In this document: positions 42,481 through 52,031 of the stretch, in pieces
How the letters are laid out: each line of letters opens with the position of its first letter
Position numbering within the stretch: position 1 is the first letter of the stretch
Source: Butyrivibrio fibrisolvens
Lineage (GTDB): Bacteria > Bacillota > Clostridia > Lachnospirales > Lachnospiraceae
Direction of reading: 5' to 3'
Length of the DNA: 64,000 bases
NCBI RefSeq assembly: GCF_037113525.1
Contig: NZ_CP146963.1
Coordinates: 2,728,001-2,792,000, forward strand
Translations under genes and position numbers: made by a program
The notes under the pieces: generated by a model
Seen by the model: the letters and a program-made list of their open reading frames with translations, nothing else
Databases searched by the model: none
Told to the model about the DNA's origin: nothing

Positions 42481-44292
42481 CTAACCAAAACATTTAAGGC
42501 CTTCAAAGAGGTCTCCTATCTTTCCTTCAGGAATTGTTCCTGAATCAAATTCCTCATATGTAAGTCTTACGATTCTGCCATCATCAAGATAGAGGTCCAT
42601 ATAAGATTCCGCATCAGTTCTATAAGGGACAAAATGCTGGCCCTTTGGAATCGTAACGCCTTGCTCCAGCACTTCTCCATTAGTATCAACAACATCCACT
42701 TTGATGTCTGCCTTGGAGTATGCTTCTTCGCTTCCAATTAATATGTAATGGAACTCACTTATCTCCTTGGGAAGCCCGTCAGCGCCAACTTCGTAATCAC
42801 CATAGCATATATATGATCCGAAGTTCTGACCAAGGTGCCCCAGGCGCATGTCATATGGATCTGTCAGAATTGGCGCTAGATGATATCCGTCATCAGATCC
42901 GCTATACAGCTGATAATAGCCCTGGGTATCTACAAGCTTGACATCGCCTGTGATATCAAATACAACCAGCCATAGGTGATCACTTTCTGTGGGGACAAAA
43001 AGGTATACATATTCGCGACCATCTGCGGTTACAACTCTGTATATATCAAAGTCATTTTCATCATTTACATAAAAGCCGCCGTCGACCTGGGCAGACTTGC
43101 CGTCTTTGACAAGCTCGAATTTACTGGAGACCATATCGCCTTGGTAGCCATCATACGGTGTATATCTAAAGTGCAAATCCGGATTATTATCATAATCATA
43201 TTCATCCGCTATAAAGTATATTCTGTCTTTGTAGATATAGTCAGTATTTTGGGCCGGAACAAATTTTTCTTTTATCATATCAGGATATTCATCATATCCG
43301 ATGACTACATCCTGCATTCCGTCGCTATATGAGCCAAGTTCATATGGATTGAAGATCACATGAAGTCCGTCATAGGCAAAATACCATTTGTACCCAAATT
43401 CATATACTTCGTTATCCGGGTCATATTCCGCATCAAACTTCAAATCCTCAAGTGCCTCATCGATATATTGGAACTGATCGTCAGATTCAGCCAGGGCAAG
43501 GATCTCATCTTTAAGGACTTCTTCAAACTCTTCCTCATCAGTGTCAAGAACATCGGAGATATCAAGCATCTCACCTGTCTCTACATCATAGTTATCTCCT
43601 GCTGCTCCGTACATTCCATGGGCCCCGCCGGTATATTCACTGGAATAGTTGTATACGCTTAGAACAGCATCATCTATTCTCGTTACTGATACAAAGTAGT
43701 CTTCCGTATATGGTCCCCAAAAGCTGTATCCGCCTTCAGCTGCTTCTTCAAGCATCTGACGGGCTTCATCTGCCATGTTATTGGCATAACCATCTGTTTG
43801 GGCCATAGATTCTCTGGCATAGGAATTGACAGCTTCATATAACTGGGGATAATCTTCCTCCCATTCATCGTCCATCATCAGGAATTGGTAACTGCCTTCA
43901 AACAGGATGCCATTAGAATAATCCACTGAGTTTTCATTGGATTCGTCAAAAGTGGCATCGCCATCGTATCGTATTGAGTAATCTTTGTATGCAATTGAAA
44001 ATGTCGGTGTCTTTGCTGTTCCTTCTGTGGAAGTATCATCGGAACTGTCATCAGAACTATTCTTAGAAGTGTCCTTTGAAGTGGCCTTGGAACTGTCATT
44101 GGAGCTGTCATTAGAATTATCTTCAGTGATATCCTGATCTAAGTCTCTGGCTGTTTCAGTTTGATTGGCAGTGCTTTTTTGTGAGCCGCCTAGCTCTATT
44201 GTTGATCCAAGGTTTTCGGGCACAGAACACCCTGTAAGTGCTGTTGCCATCAATACTATGCTTAGTACCGCGGTGGTTGTTTTTATTTTCAT
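42481..44292 (-). CDS. Acidic lipoprotein with RsiV-like DUF4163/DUF3298 region
   Basis: A 603-residue lipoprotein: signal with lipobox ALTGC (Cys22), a Ser/Asp/Lys/Thr-rich linker to about residue 92, then the RsiV-like region (about 95-330). That region includes YTGGAHGMYGAAGDNYDVE and ends VIFNPYELGSYSDG, the DUF3298 signature. About 270 further residues are unassigned. It is paralogous in layout to the genes at 459-1832 and 6769-9786, although about 33 kb away. GGAGA lies before the ATG. It has its own terminator. The DUF3298 fold in RsiV binds lysozyme; the same role here is only a guess. Confidence 0.77.
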   Translation of the reverse strand: MKIKTTTAVLSIVLMATALTGCSVPENLGSTIELGGSQKSTANQTETARDLDQDITEDNSNDSSNDSSKATSKDTSKNSSDDSSDDTSTEGTAKTPTFSIAYKDYSIRYDGDATFDESNENSVDYSNGILFEGSYQFLMMDDEWEEDYPQLYEAVNSYARESMAQTDGYANNMADEARQMLEEAAEGGYSFWGPYTEDYFVSVTRIDDAVLSVYNYSSEYTGGAHGMYGAAGDNYDVETGEMLDISDVLDTDEEEFEEVLKDEILALAESDDQFQYIDEALEDLKFDAEYDPDNEVYEFGYKWYFAYDGLHVIFNPYELGSYSDGMQDVVIGYDEYPDMIKEKFVPAQNTDYIYKDRIYFIADEYDYDNNPDLHFRYTPYDGYQGDMVSSKFELVKDGKSAQVDGGFYVNDENDFDIYRVVTADGREYVYLFVPTESDHLWLVVFDITGDVKLVDTQGYYQLYSGSDDGYHLAPILTDPYDMRLGHLGQNFGSYICYGDYEVGADGLPKEISEFHYILIGSEEAYSKADIKVDVVDTNGEVLEQGVTIPKGQHFVPYRTDAESYMDLYLDDGRIVRLTYEEFDSGTIPEGKIGDLFEGLKCFG

Positions 44293-44546
44293 GTTGTCTC
44301 CTATTCTCGTTCGATGTGTAAACGACTTAAGGTGGTTATAATGTCGTTTGCGGCATTTTGATAGAGTATAGCATTAACGGTTTTCTTTGTGTTGGAAATA
44401 CGATAGAAGGTAGTCTTTAGCGGATAGATGACGCATTAAAGGAATGACGTGAATCCCACTACTCGGTAGCAATGGGCGTCTGTTTGTTTTATTGTCTTTT
44501 GGTGCGAAAACATAGAAGTCACCACCAACTCTCTCAACTAATACAA
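44293..44546. other. Spacer between lipoprotein gene and PPDK terminator
   Basis: A stretch of about 250 bases. A minus-strand frame crosses it, but it lacks a ribosome binding site and reads through the PPDK terminator hairpin, so I do not call it a gene. The lipoprotein promoter should lie here. Confidence 0.4.
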
Positions 44547-44570
44547 TAGGGAGCCCTTTCGGGCTCCCTA
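44547..44570 (-). terminator. Hairpin terminator of PPDK
   Basis: TAGGGAGCCC pairs perfectly with GGGCTCCCTA around a GAAA-type tetraloop region. It lies about 50 bases past the PPDK stop. Confidence 0.75.
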
Positions 44571-44621
44571 CCAACTGTTTTATCTCCATCATAAGCGCAG
44601 ATAAAACAACAATTTTTTAAA

Positions 44622-47261
44622 TTAGTTCTGCTCAGCGATAGCTGCCTGTGCTGCTGCAAGTCTTGCGATCGGCACACGGAAAGGTGAGCAAGATACATAG
44701 TTAAGACCGATCTTGTGACAGAACTCAACTGATGAAGGATCTCCACCGTGCTCACCACAGATACCAACGTGAAGGTTAGGATTAACAGGCTTACCAAGCT
44801 TGATAGCTGTCTCCATGAGCTTACCAACACCTGTCTGGTCAAGCTTAGCAAATGGATCGTTCTCGAAGATCTTTGTATCATAGTAAGCGTTAAGGAACTT
44901 ACCAGCATCATCACGAGAGAAACCATATGTCATCTGTGTAAGGTCGTTAGTACCGAAGCAGAAGAAGTCAGCTTCCTTAGCGATCTCATCAGCTGTAAGA
45001 GCAGCTCTTGGGATCTCGATCATTGTACCAACTTCGTACTCAAGGTTAGCACCAGCAGCCTTGATCTCAGCATCAGCTGTCTCAACAACTACCTGCTTAA
45101 CGAACTTAAGCTCTTTAACATCACATACAAGAGGGATCATGATTTCAGGAACAACTTTCCAGTCAGCATGCTTCTTCTGTACGTTGAGAGCTGCACGGAT
45201 AACAGCCTTTGTCTGCATCTTAGCAATTTCAGGATATGTAACTGCAAGACGGCATCCTCTGTGACCCATCATAGGGTTGAACTCGTGAAGAGAATTGATC
45301 ATAGCTTTGATCTCTTCTACGCTCTTGTTCTTAGCCTCAGCAAGCTTCTTGATATCAGCATCTTCTGTAGGAACGAACTCGTGAAGTGGCGGATCAAGGA
45401 ATCTGATAGTAACTGGGTTACCTTCAAGTGCCTCGAAGAGTCCTTCGAAGTCGTTCTGCTGGTAAGGAAGGATTTTCTCAAGAGCTGCTTCTCGCTCTTC
45501 TACTGTATCTGAGCAGATCATCTCACGGAAAGCTGCGATTCTGTCAGCTTCGAAGAACATGTGCTCTGTACGGCAAAGACCGATACCTTCTGCACCAAGC
45601 TCTCTAGCCTTCTTAGCATCAGCAGGTGTATCAGCGTTTGTTCTAACTTTAAGCTTTCTATACTTGTCAGCCCAAGCCATGATACGGCCGAACTCACCAG
45701 CGATAGTAGCATCAACTGTAGGGATAATACCCTGATAGATGTTACCTGTTGTACCATCGATAGAAATCTCATCACCTTCGTGGAACTCTACGCCACCAAG
45801 TGTGAACTTCTTGTTCTCTTCGTCCATGTTGATGTCGCCGCAACCAGATACGCAGCACTCACCCATACCACGAGCAACAACTGCTGCGTGAGATGTCATA
45901 CCACCACGAACTGTGAGGATACCCTGAGCAGCTTTCATACCTGTGATATCTTCAGGAGATGTCTCAAGACGTACAAGAACTACCTTCTCGCCTCTCTCAG
46001 CCCAAGCAACTGCATCATCAGCTGTGAATACAACCTTACCAGCAGCAGCTCCAGGTGAAGCGCCAAGACCCTTTCCAAGTGGTGTTGCAGCCTTAAGAGC
46101 AGCAGCATCAAACTGAGGGTGAAGGAGTGTATCAAGGTTACGAGGCTCGATCATAGCAACAGCCTCTGCCTCTGTCTTGTGTCCCTCATCAACGAGGTCG
46201 CAAGCGATCTTAAGAGCAGCCTGAGCTGTTCTCTTACCATTACGGCACTGAAGCATGTAGAGCTTCTTGTTCTCTACTGTGAACTCCATGTCCTGCATGT
46301 CATGGTAGTGATTCTCAAGAGTCTCACAAACCTTAAGGAAGTCAGCGTATGCTTCAGGGAACTCTTTCTCCATCTGTGCGATTGGCATAGGAGTACGAAC
46401 ACCTGCAACAACGTCTTCACCCTGTGCATTGATGAGGAACTCACCCATAAGCTTGTTCTCACCTGTAGCAGGATCACGTGTGAATGCAACACCTGTACCG
46501 GACTGGTTGTTAAGGTTACCGAATACCATAGGCATTACGTTAACAGCTGTTCCCCATGAATAAGGGATGTCGTTGTCACGACGATATACGTTAGCACGAG
46601 GGTTATCCCATGAACGGAATACAGCCTCGATAGCAAGCTTTAACTGCTCAACAGGATCTGAAGGGAAATCTGTACCGAGCTGGTTCTTGTACTCTGCCTT
46701 GAACTGCTCAGCAAGTTCTTTAAGATCAGCAGCTGTAAGGTCTACGTCATACTTAACGCCCTTCTCTTCTTTCATCTTGTCGATGAGCTGCTCAAAATAC
46801 TTCTTACCAACTTCCATAACTACGTCAGAGAACATCTGGATGAAACGTCTGTAAGAGTCATATACGAAACGCTCGAATGCAGGATCAGGATTGCCCTTGA
46901 TCATTGCTGCAACAACTTCGTCATTAAGACCAAGGTTGAGGATTGTATCCATCATACCAGGCATAGATGCACGAGCACCTGAACGAACAGAAACAAGAAG
47001 AGGATTCTCAAGGTCTCCGAACTTCTTTCCGTTCTCTTTTTCCATCCAAGCAACACCTTCCATTGCCTGTGCCATGATTTCGTCGTTGATCTTACGACCA
47101 TCCTCATAGTACTGAGTACAAGCCTCAGTTGTGATTGTGAAACCCTGTGGAACCGGAAGTCCGATCTCAGTCATTTCAGCAAGGTTAGCGCCCTTTCCAC
47201 CAAGGAGATTGCGCATGGACATGTTACCTTCTTTGAAGGTATAAACCCACTTATTAGCCAT
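44622..47261 (-). CDS. ppdK: Pyruvate phosphate dikinase
   Basis: Interconverts pyruvate, ATP and phosphate with phosphoenolpyruvate, AMP and diphosphate. With the start at 47261 it has 879 residues, the usual length. The N-terminal ATP-grasp domain is opened by MANKWVYTFKEGNMSM and GGKGANLAEM. The swivelling phosphohistidine domain contains GGMTSHAAVVARGMG (catalytic His about 455, regulatory Thr two before it). The C-terminal PEP/pyruvate barrel has GLCRTEHMFFE, FGTNDLTQM and LHVGICGEHGGDP with the catalytic Cys. The ATG has a GGGAAG ribosome binding site. In rumen and gut Lachnospiraceae it supports glycolysis with diphosphate-linked energy saving. Strong codon bias fits high expression. 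Confidence 0.97.
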   Translation of the reverse strand: MANKWVYTFKEGNMSMRNLLGGKGANLAEMTEIGLPVPQGFTITTEACTQYYEDGRKINDEIMAQAMEGVAWMEKENGKKFGDLENPLLVSVRSGARASMPGMMDTILNLGLNDEVVAAMIKGNPDPAFERFVYDSYRRFIQMFSDVVMEVGKKYFEQLIDKMKEEKGVKYDVDLTAADLKELAEQFKAEYKNQLGTDFPSDPVEQLKLAIEAVFRSWDNPRANVYRRDNDIPYSWGTAVNVMPMVFGNLNNQSGTGVAFTRDPATGENKLMGEFLINAQGEDVVAGVRTPMPIAQMEKEFPEAYADFLKVCETLENHYHDMQDMEFTVENKKLYMLQCRNGKRTAQAALKIACDLVDEGHKTEAEAVAMIEPRNLDTLLHPQFDAAALKAATPLGKGLGASPGAAAGKVVFTADDAVAWAERGEKVVLVRLETSPEDITGMKAAQGILTVRGGMTSHAAVVARGMGECCVSGCGDINMDEENKKFTLGGVEFHEGDEISIDGTTGNIYQGIIPTVDATIAGEFGRIMAWADKYRKLKVRTNADTPADAKKARELGAEGIGLCRTEHMFFEADRIAAFREMICSDTVEEREAALEKILPYQQNDFEGLFEALEGNPVTIRFLDPPLHEFVPTEDADIKKLAEAKNKSVEEIKAMINSLHEFNPMMGHRGCRLAVTYPEIAKMQTKAVIRAALNVQKKHADWKVVPEIMIPLVCDVKELKFVKQVVVETADAEIKAAGANLEYEVGTMIEIPRAALTADEIAKEADFFCFGTNDLTQMTYGFSRDDAGKFLNAYYDTKIFENDPFAKLDQTGVGKLMETAIKLGKPVNPNLHVGICGEHGGDPSSVEFCHKIGLNYVSCSPFRVPIARLAAAQAAIAEQN

Positions 47262-47446
47262 TTTCTTCCCTTTCTTTGCAGCTTTTTGTAAAACTGCAAT
47301 TTCCCTATACATTTTTTATAATCATCTGCACAATTTAAGACCCTGTCCAGAAACGAATGGACGAAACAAAATACGAACTTAAATTCTCTTTTATCTCATT
47401 TAGTTCCTGAACAGAACCTTAATCATACAGATATTATCAAGAATTA

Positions 47447-48418
47447 TTAAAGCTGCGTGTATTCACGCGTGCCCTCTTCAATAAACTGATCAGCTTTTTC
47501 TTTCATATTCTCCGCCTTCTCTTTCATGTCGGGGATAAAGCTGTCAAATATAAATATATCAAACTTGCCTCTGGCCTTGTCCAAAGCTTCCTGATCCTTG
47601 ATGGTCCAGGCAGCTGCTGTATTGCGATAGAGCCTGTGAACAATACGCCTTGACATATTTCTTTCGTGTTTGTAATTATAAGCCACAAAATCAGGTCTTG
47701 TTATGAAGTTAAGAAGAAGATTCGAAGGCACCTTCCATATCTTGGAATGAAACTCATCTTTCTCGTCCTTAAGGAACTCTTCTGCCAGCTGACCTCTCAT
47801 AACTTCCGGATGATGCTTCCTGTACCAGATAAGTCCAAGAGGATTGAAGGATTCTATGCAATAGTCTCCTTTGTAACTCCTAAGCAGACCGTCTGCAACA
47901 GGACATACGCCTGTATCAAAAGCTTCAATCTTGAGCTCTATTATAAGCGGAACCTTCCCATCGACCATCTTAAGAAAATCTTCGAATTTTGGAATCTTCT
48001 CTTCTGAATCCAGAAGGTGAAAATGCTGCAATTCTTCATAAGAATAGTCACCGATCTTACCTCTTACTCCAAGGCTGCCATCAAGATTATGAATAGGATA
48101 ATGTGACTCAAAACCCTTGTCATATCTGGCAACTCTGGCAAGCGTAAAATCATGGAAAATCACCGGAATACCATCTCTTGTGAGCTGAACGTCACACTCG
48201 ATGCCATATCCGGCTTCTACTGCCTTCCTAAAGGCGGCCATTGAGTTCTCTGGTGCATTGGAATGATTATCATGAAGACCACGATGTGCGTATAATTTGC
48301 CAACGAACGGCTTTTTGGAAGGTTTTTTAATTATTCTTGGCATTACAGCAGCCAGATACAGTCCCCCAATTGCAGCCGGTATAGATGCTAATGTCAGCAA
48401 TATTTTCTTAGAACTCAT
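47447..48418 (-). CDS. Glycerophosphodiester phosphodiesterase
   Basis: A 323-residue GDPD-family enzyme. An N-terminal membrane segment (IPAAIGGLYLAAVM) anchors it. The active core starts LYAHRGLHDN and includes NAPENSMAAFRKAVEAGYG, IECDVQLTRDGIPVIFHDF (metal ligands Glu, Asp, His) and PLIIELKIE. It hydrolyses glycerophosphodiesters from lipids or teichoic acids. AGAGGT precedes the ATG. Confidence 0.93.
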   Translation of the reverse strand: MSSKKILLTLASIPAAIGGLYLAAVMPRIIKKPSKKPFVGKLYAHRGLHDNHSNAPENSMAAFRKAVEAGYGIECDVQLTRDGIPVIFHDFTLARVARYDKGFESHYPIHNLDGSLGVRGKIGDYSYEELQHFHLLDSEEKIPKFEDFLKMVDGKVPLIIELKIEAFDTGVCPVADGLLRSYKGDYCIESFNPLGLIWYRKHHPEVMRGQLAEEFLKDEKDEFHSKIWKVPSNLLLNFITRPDFVAYNYKHERNMSRRIVHRLYRNTAAAWTIKDQEALDKARGKFDIFIFDSFIPDMKEKAENMKEKADQFIEEGTREYTQL

Positions 48419-48652
48419 TACTTTTTACCAACCTCTAAAGAATTTGTGAAAATCCTCACAAACGCCACTTGCTTATTTTAATACATAGGCGTTTTAATGG
48501 CAAGCGTTTGTTTTAAATTCGAATACAGATTTTACCAGGATTCCACTCCTAATTATGTACAAAATTTCAATGTTCTTTTTGTGTATTTTTACATGACCAT
48601 GTTTATTATTAGTATTTATTGTTGCAATTAAAGAGCTCTGACGCCATATTAA

Positions 48653-48685
48653 AAAACCTCTGAAGAACAAGTCTCCAGAGGTTAA
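48653..48685 (-). terminator. Rho-independent terminator of the MFS gene
   Basis: AACCTCTG pairs with CAGAGGTT, with a run of A/T on the minus-strand 3' side. It lies about 12 bases past the stop. Confidence 0.75.
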
Positions 48686-48695
48686 TGAATTCTAT

Positions 48696-50006
48696 TTATG
48701 CCTGTCTTTCGGAATCACCATGTTTTACCATAAGCATCGTTATAAATGCCAGCGTTGAAAATACACACGCATATGGGAAAAGCGTTCTATAAGATACATA
48801 TTCCAGAAGTATTCCGGATGCAATAGGTGTAAACACCTGGGCAGCCATACTAAAAGTATAGTAATAACCTGTATACTTACCTATGTCAGATGCATTGGAC
48901 ATCTGCACTACCATAGGATATGAATTAACGTTGATCGACGCCCAGCCAAATCCGATCAGAACGAACATGACTACGATCGCGCCAGAATATCCCGTTGCGA
49001 ATGCTCCTGCAAGGTAGCATATACTCATAACCGATACGCCCATAAGAATAGTCTTCTTACGCCCTATCTTGGATGAAATCCATCCGATAGGAAGATATGA
49101 AACAACTGCTGCTACCGTAGCGATCATAAGACAGTTAGCATAAGCTCCGTTCTTGAGCCCCCATACCTCTTCAACATATCTGGAAAAAGCGGTTGTTACT
49201 GCATTATATGCTGTGAACCACAAAAGAACAGATATAAGAAGGAAATTAAGACTTCTTTTTACAGATGGCTCTGAATGGTTTTCTTTGTCAAAGCTTCCAT
49301 CTTCCTTAGCCTTTGCAATCTTCTCAGATGCCTCATCATCAGCATCATTCATTGAAAGACCTGCCGATTCAACCTCTTTGGTAACTTCATCACGAATCTT
49401 ATTTTCCTTGATAGTAACAAACAAAATGATAACACAGATAACCATTGCAACACTGATCGCAAGTGCAAGCGGTGTATAATTAGTCTTCGCCTGATCATCC
49501 GCATCTTTTAAAAGTATAGAAATCATAGCAAGAGTATACACAGCACCAACCGTACCCATGAGATTGATGATTGCATTAGCACGTGAACGAAGCGGCGGCG
49601 GTGTAAGATCAGGCATCATAGCAACCGCCGGCGACCTGTAAATACCCATCGAAACAAGCAAAAGAAGAAGTATGACAATAAACAACGCCAGCCTTCCCGG
49701 AACATTTGCAACATTTATAAGAAGCTGAAAAAGAATAGTTGATAAAACCGTTCCAATAAGCACAAACGGCATCCTCTTACCAACTTTAGTATTGGTGCGA
49801 TCCGACAACGTACCAAATATCGGAAGAAGAAACAGCGCAAAAATATTATCAAGCGCCATAATAAAACCTGTGATACCCTCACCAAGTCCAAATGTGTATT
49901 TAAGTATTCTTGGAATCTCATTGTCATAGAACTGCCAGAAAATGCAGATCGACATAAAGGCGAACCCAATCAGAACCGTTCTCCCATAGTTTAGCTTAAG
50001 CTTCAT
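48696..50006 (-). CDS. MFS transporter (GPH/SLC45-like sugar carrier)
   Basis: A 436-residue carrier with about 12 helices. Loops between helices carry FGTLSDRTNTKVGKRMPFV, and the second half has IGWISSKIGRKKTILMG, the MFS signatures. The long central loop is charged (SMNDADDEASEKIAKAKEDG). PAVAMMPDLTPPPLRSRANA is typical of the sucrose/GPH-like group. A sugar or glycoside substrate is likely but not certain. AGGGGGAG precedes the ATG. Monocistronic. Confidence 0.82.
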   Translation of the reverse strand: MKLKLNYGRTVLIGFAFMSICIFWQFYDNEIPRILKYTFGLGEGITGFIMALDNIFALFLLPIFGTLSDRTNTKVGKRMPFVLIGTVLSTILFQLLINVANVPGRLALFIVILLLLLVSMGIYRSPAVAMMPDLTPPPLRSRANAIINLMGTVGAVYTLAMISILLKDADDQAKTNYTPLALAISVAMVICVIILFVTIKENKIRDEVTKEVESAGLSMNDADDEASEKIAKAKEDGSFDKENHSEPSVKRSLNFLLISVLLWFTAYNAVTTAFSRYVEEVWGLKNGAYANCLMIATVAAVVSYLPIGWISSKIGRKKTILMGVSVMSICYLAGAFATGYSGAIVVMFVLIGFGWASINVNSYPMVVQMSNASDIGKYTGYYYTFSMAAQVFTPIASGILLEYVSYRTLFPYACVFSTLAFITMLMVKHGDSERQA

Positions 50007-50142
50007 ACGTTCTCCCCCTATATTTTATTTTTTAAAACTCATGAATGCTTATAAACCATGTTAATACCTTGTTTTATTATACAATCAGACCCTCCCCCTA
50101 TCAATGTCAAATCCCTCAAAGACGGTATATCAAAAATATCTA

Positions 50143-50172
50143 TAAAAAACAGAGCGGCATGTCGCCGCTCTG
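50143..50172 (-). terminator. Rho-independent terminator of the ABC-F gene
   Basis: CAGAGCGGC pairs with GCCGCTCTG around a pentaloop, followed on the minus strand by TTTTTT. It lies 7 bases past the stop. Confidence 0.85.
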
Positions 50173-50178
50173 CGTAAA

Positions 50179-51819
50179 TTAATCGTCTTCTTCGTCTTCT
50201 TCTGTTGTCTGGTAAACGGTTCTCTTACGAGCCATCTCATCGCTTTCAAGATATTCGTCGTAAGTTGTACGCTTATCGATAAGCGATCCATCAGGAAGGA
50301 TCTCCATGATTCTGTTAGCTGTTGTCTGTACAACCTGGTGGTCACGGCAGGCAAAGAGCTCAACACCCTTGAACTTGATCATACCCTGGTTGAGAGCTGT
50401 GATTGATTCCATATCAAGGTGGTTTGTAGGCTCATCAAAGATAAGGCAGTTAGCACCTGAGATCATCATCTTGGAAAGAAGGCATCTAACCTTCTCACCA
50501 CCGGAAAGGATCTTAACCTTCTTAACACCGTCTTCACCGGCGAAAAGCATACGTCCAAGATAACCTCTTACATAAGTAGCATCCTTGATCTCAGAATACT
50601 GTGTGAGCCAGTCAGCGATTGTATAATCGTTGTCGAATTCCTTTGTATTATCCTTAGGGAAGTAAGCCTGAGATGTTGTTACACCCCACTTATATGTACC
50701 TTCATCAGGTTCGATCTCACCCATAAGGATCTGGAAAAGAGTTGTCTTTGCAAGCTCTGTACCACCTACAAATGCAACCTTGTCATCATGTTGGATCACA
50801 AATGAAACATCATCAAGGACCTTAACTCCGTTTACTGTCTTTGAAAGATGCTCAACTGTAAGTACTTCATTACCGATCTCACGATTAGGCCTGAAATCGA
50901 TGTAAGGATACTTACGGCTTGAAGGTCTGATATCATCAAGCTCGATCTTCTCAAGGGCTCTCTTTCTGGATGTAGCCTGCTTACTCTTTGATGCGTTAGC
51001 TGAGAATCTAGCAATGAATTCTTTGAGCTCTTTGATCTGCTCTTCTTTCTTCTTGTTAGCTTCCTTCATCTGACGGATCATGAGCTGTGATGACTCGTAC
51101 CAGAAGTCATAGTTACCGGCATAGAGCTGGATCTTGCCGTAGTCGATATCTGCGATATATGTACAAACCTTATTAAGGAAGTAACGGTCATGTGATACTA
51201 CGATGACTGTATTCTCAAAGTTAATAAGGAACTCTTCGAGCCATGCAATAGCGTCAAGATCAAGATGGTTAGTAGGCTCGTCGAGAAGAAGGATATCAGG
51301 ATTACCGAAAAGAGCTCTTGCAAGAAGAACCTTAACCTTCTGGGCACCATTTAATTCCTTCATAAGCTTTGTATGAAGCTCTGTCTCGATTCCAAGGCCG
51401 TTAAGAAGTGATTCTGCGTTAGCTTCTGCTTCCCATCCGTCCATCTCAGCGAATTCTGCCTCAAGCTCTGATGCTCTGATACCGTCTTCGTCAGAGAAAT
51501 CTTCCTTGGCGTAGATAGCATCTTTTTCCTCCATAACTTCAAGGAGACGAGCGTTACCGCCAATTACTGTATTAAGAACCTGATTGTCATCATATTTGAA
51601 CTGGTCCTGTTCAAGGAAAGAAAGACGCTGACCTGGTGTCATTGAAATGTCGCCGTTAGTAGTCTCGATCTTACCTGAAAGGATCTTAAGGAAAGTAGAC
51701 TTACCTGCACCGTTAGCTCCGATGATACCGTAGCAGTTGCCTTCTGTGAACTTGATATTAACGTCTTCGAAAAGAGCCTTCTTACCGACTCTAAGTGTTA
51801 CTCCGTTTGCCTGAATCAT
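50179..51819 (-). CDS. ABC-F ATPase (YkpA/YbiT type)
   Basis: A 546-residue soluble protein with two ATP-binding cassettes and an intervening linker, the ABC-F family of ribosome-associated translation factors. First cassette: IIGANGAGKST Walker A, LNGAQKVKVLLARAL signature and ILLLDEPTNHLD. Second: Walker A reads GGTELAKTTLF, signature ILSGGEKVRC and LIFDEPTNHLD. The 80-residue linker between them is the P-site tRNA interaction motif region (KKKEEQIKELKEFIARFSAN). The variant Walker A/signature residues are usual for this subgroup. Antibiotic-resistance members exist, but nothing here marks it as one. Confidence 0.9.
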   Translation of the reverse strand: MIQANGVTLRVGKKALFEDVNIKFTEGNCYGIIGANGAGKSTFLKILSGKIETTNGDISMTPGQRLSFLEQDQFKYDDNQVLNTVIGGNARLLEVMEEKDAIYAKEDFSDEDGIRASELEAEFAEMDGWEAEANAESLLNGLGIETELHTKLMKELNGAQKVKVLLARALFGNPDILLLDEPTNHLDLDAIAWLEEFLINFENTVIVVSHDRYFLNKVCTYIADIDYGKIQLYAGNYDFWYESSQLMIRQMKEANKKKEEQIKELKEFIARFSANASKSKQATSRKRALEKIELDDIRPSSRKYPYIDFRPNREIGNEVLTVEHLSKTVNGVKVLDDVSFVIQHDDKVAFVGGTELAKTTLFQILMGEIEPDEGTYKWGVTTSQAYFPKDNTKEFDNDYTIADWLTQYSEIKDATYVRGYLGRMLFAGEDGVKKVKILSGGEKVRCLLSKMMISGANCLIFDEPTNHLDMESITALNQGMIKFKGVELFACRDHQVVQTTANRIMEILPDGSLIDKRTTYDEYLESDEMARKRTVYQTTEEDEEDD

Positions 51820-51921
51820 AATTTACCTCATATAAAAAATGCTGCGTTTTTAAAATTACCTAATTGAATACCAAAAATGCACCACTGCGTATTGTACACA
51901 AAAAACTTCTTAATGTAAAGC

Positions 51922-51962
51922 AAAAAGCCGCCTGCCCATACTAAAAGTTATGGGCAGGCGGC
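51922..51962 (-). terminator. Rho-independent terminator of the TrpB2 gene
   Basis: GCCGCCTGCCCAT pairs exactly with ATGGGCAGGCGGC (13 bp), followed on the minus strand by TTTTTG. It lies about 70 bases past the stop. Confidence 0.9.
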
Positions 51963-52031
51963 AAGATATCTACTATTATTCCTGTAAGATAAAGAATCTG
52001 TCTAACAACTGTATAGATATCAGACTACGCA

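Noticed and set aside
44374..44592. 72-residue minus-strand frame downstream of PPDK
   Set aside because: No ribosome binding site, and it reads straight through the PPDK terminator hairpin. A real short gene cannot be fully excluded.
44748..46559. Several plus-strand frames opposite PPDK
   Set aside because: Shadow frames caused by the strong codon bias of PPDK; no ribosome binding sites and no recognisable domains.
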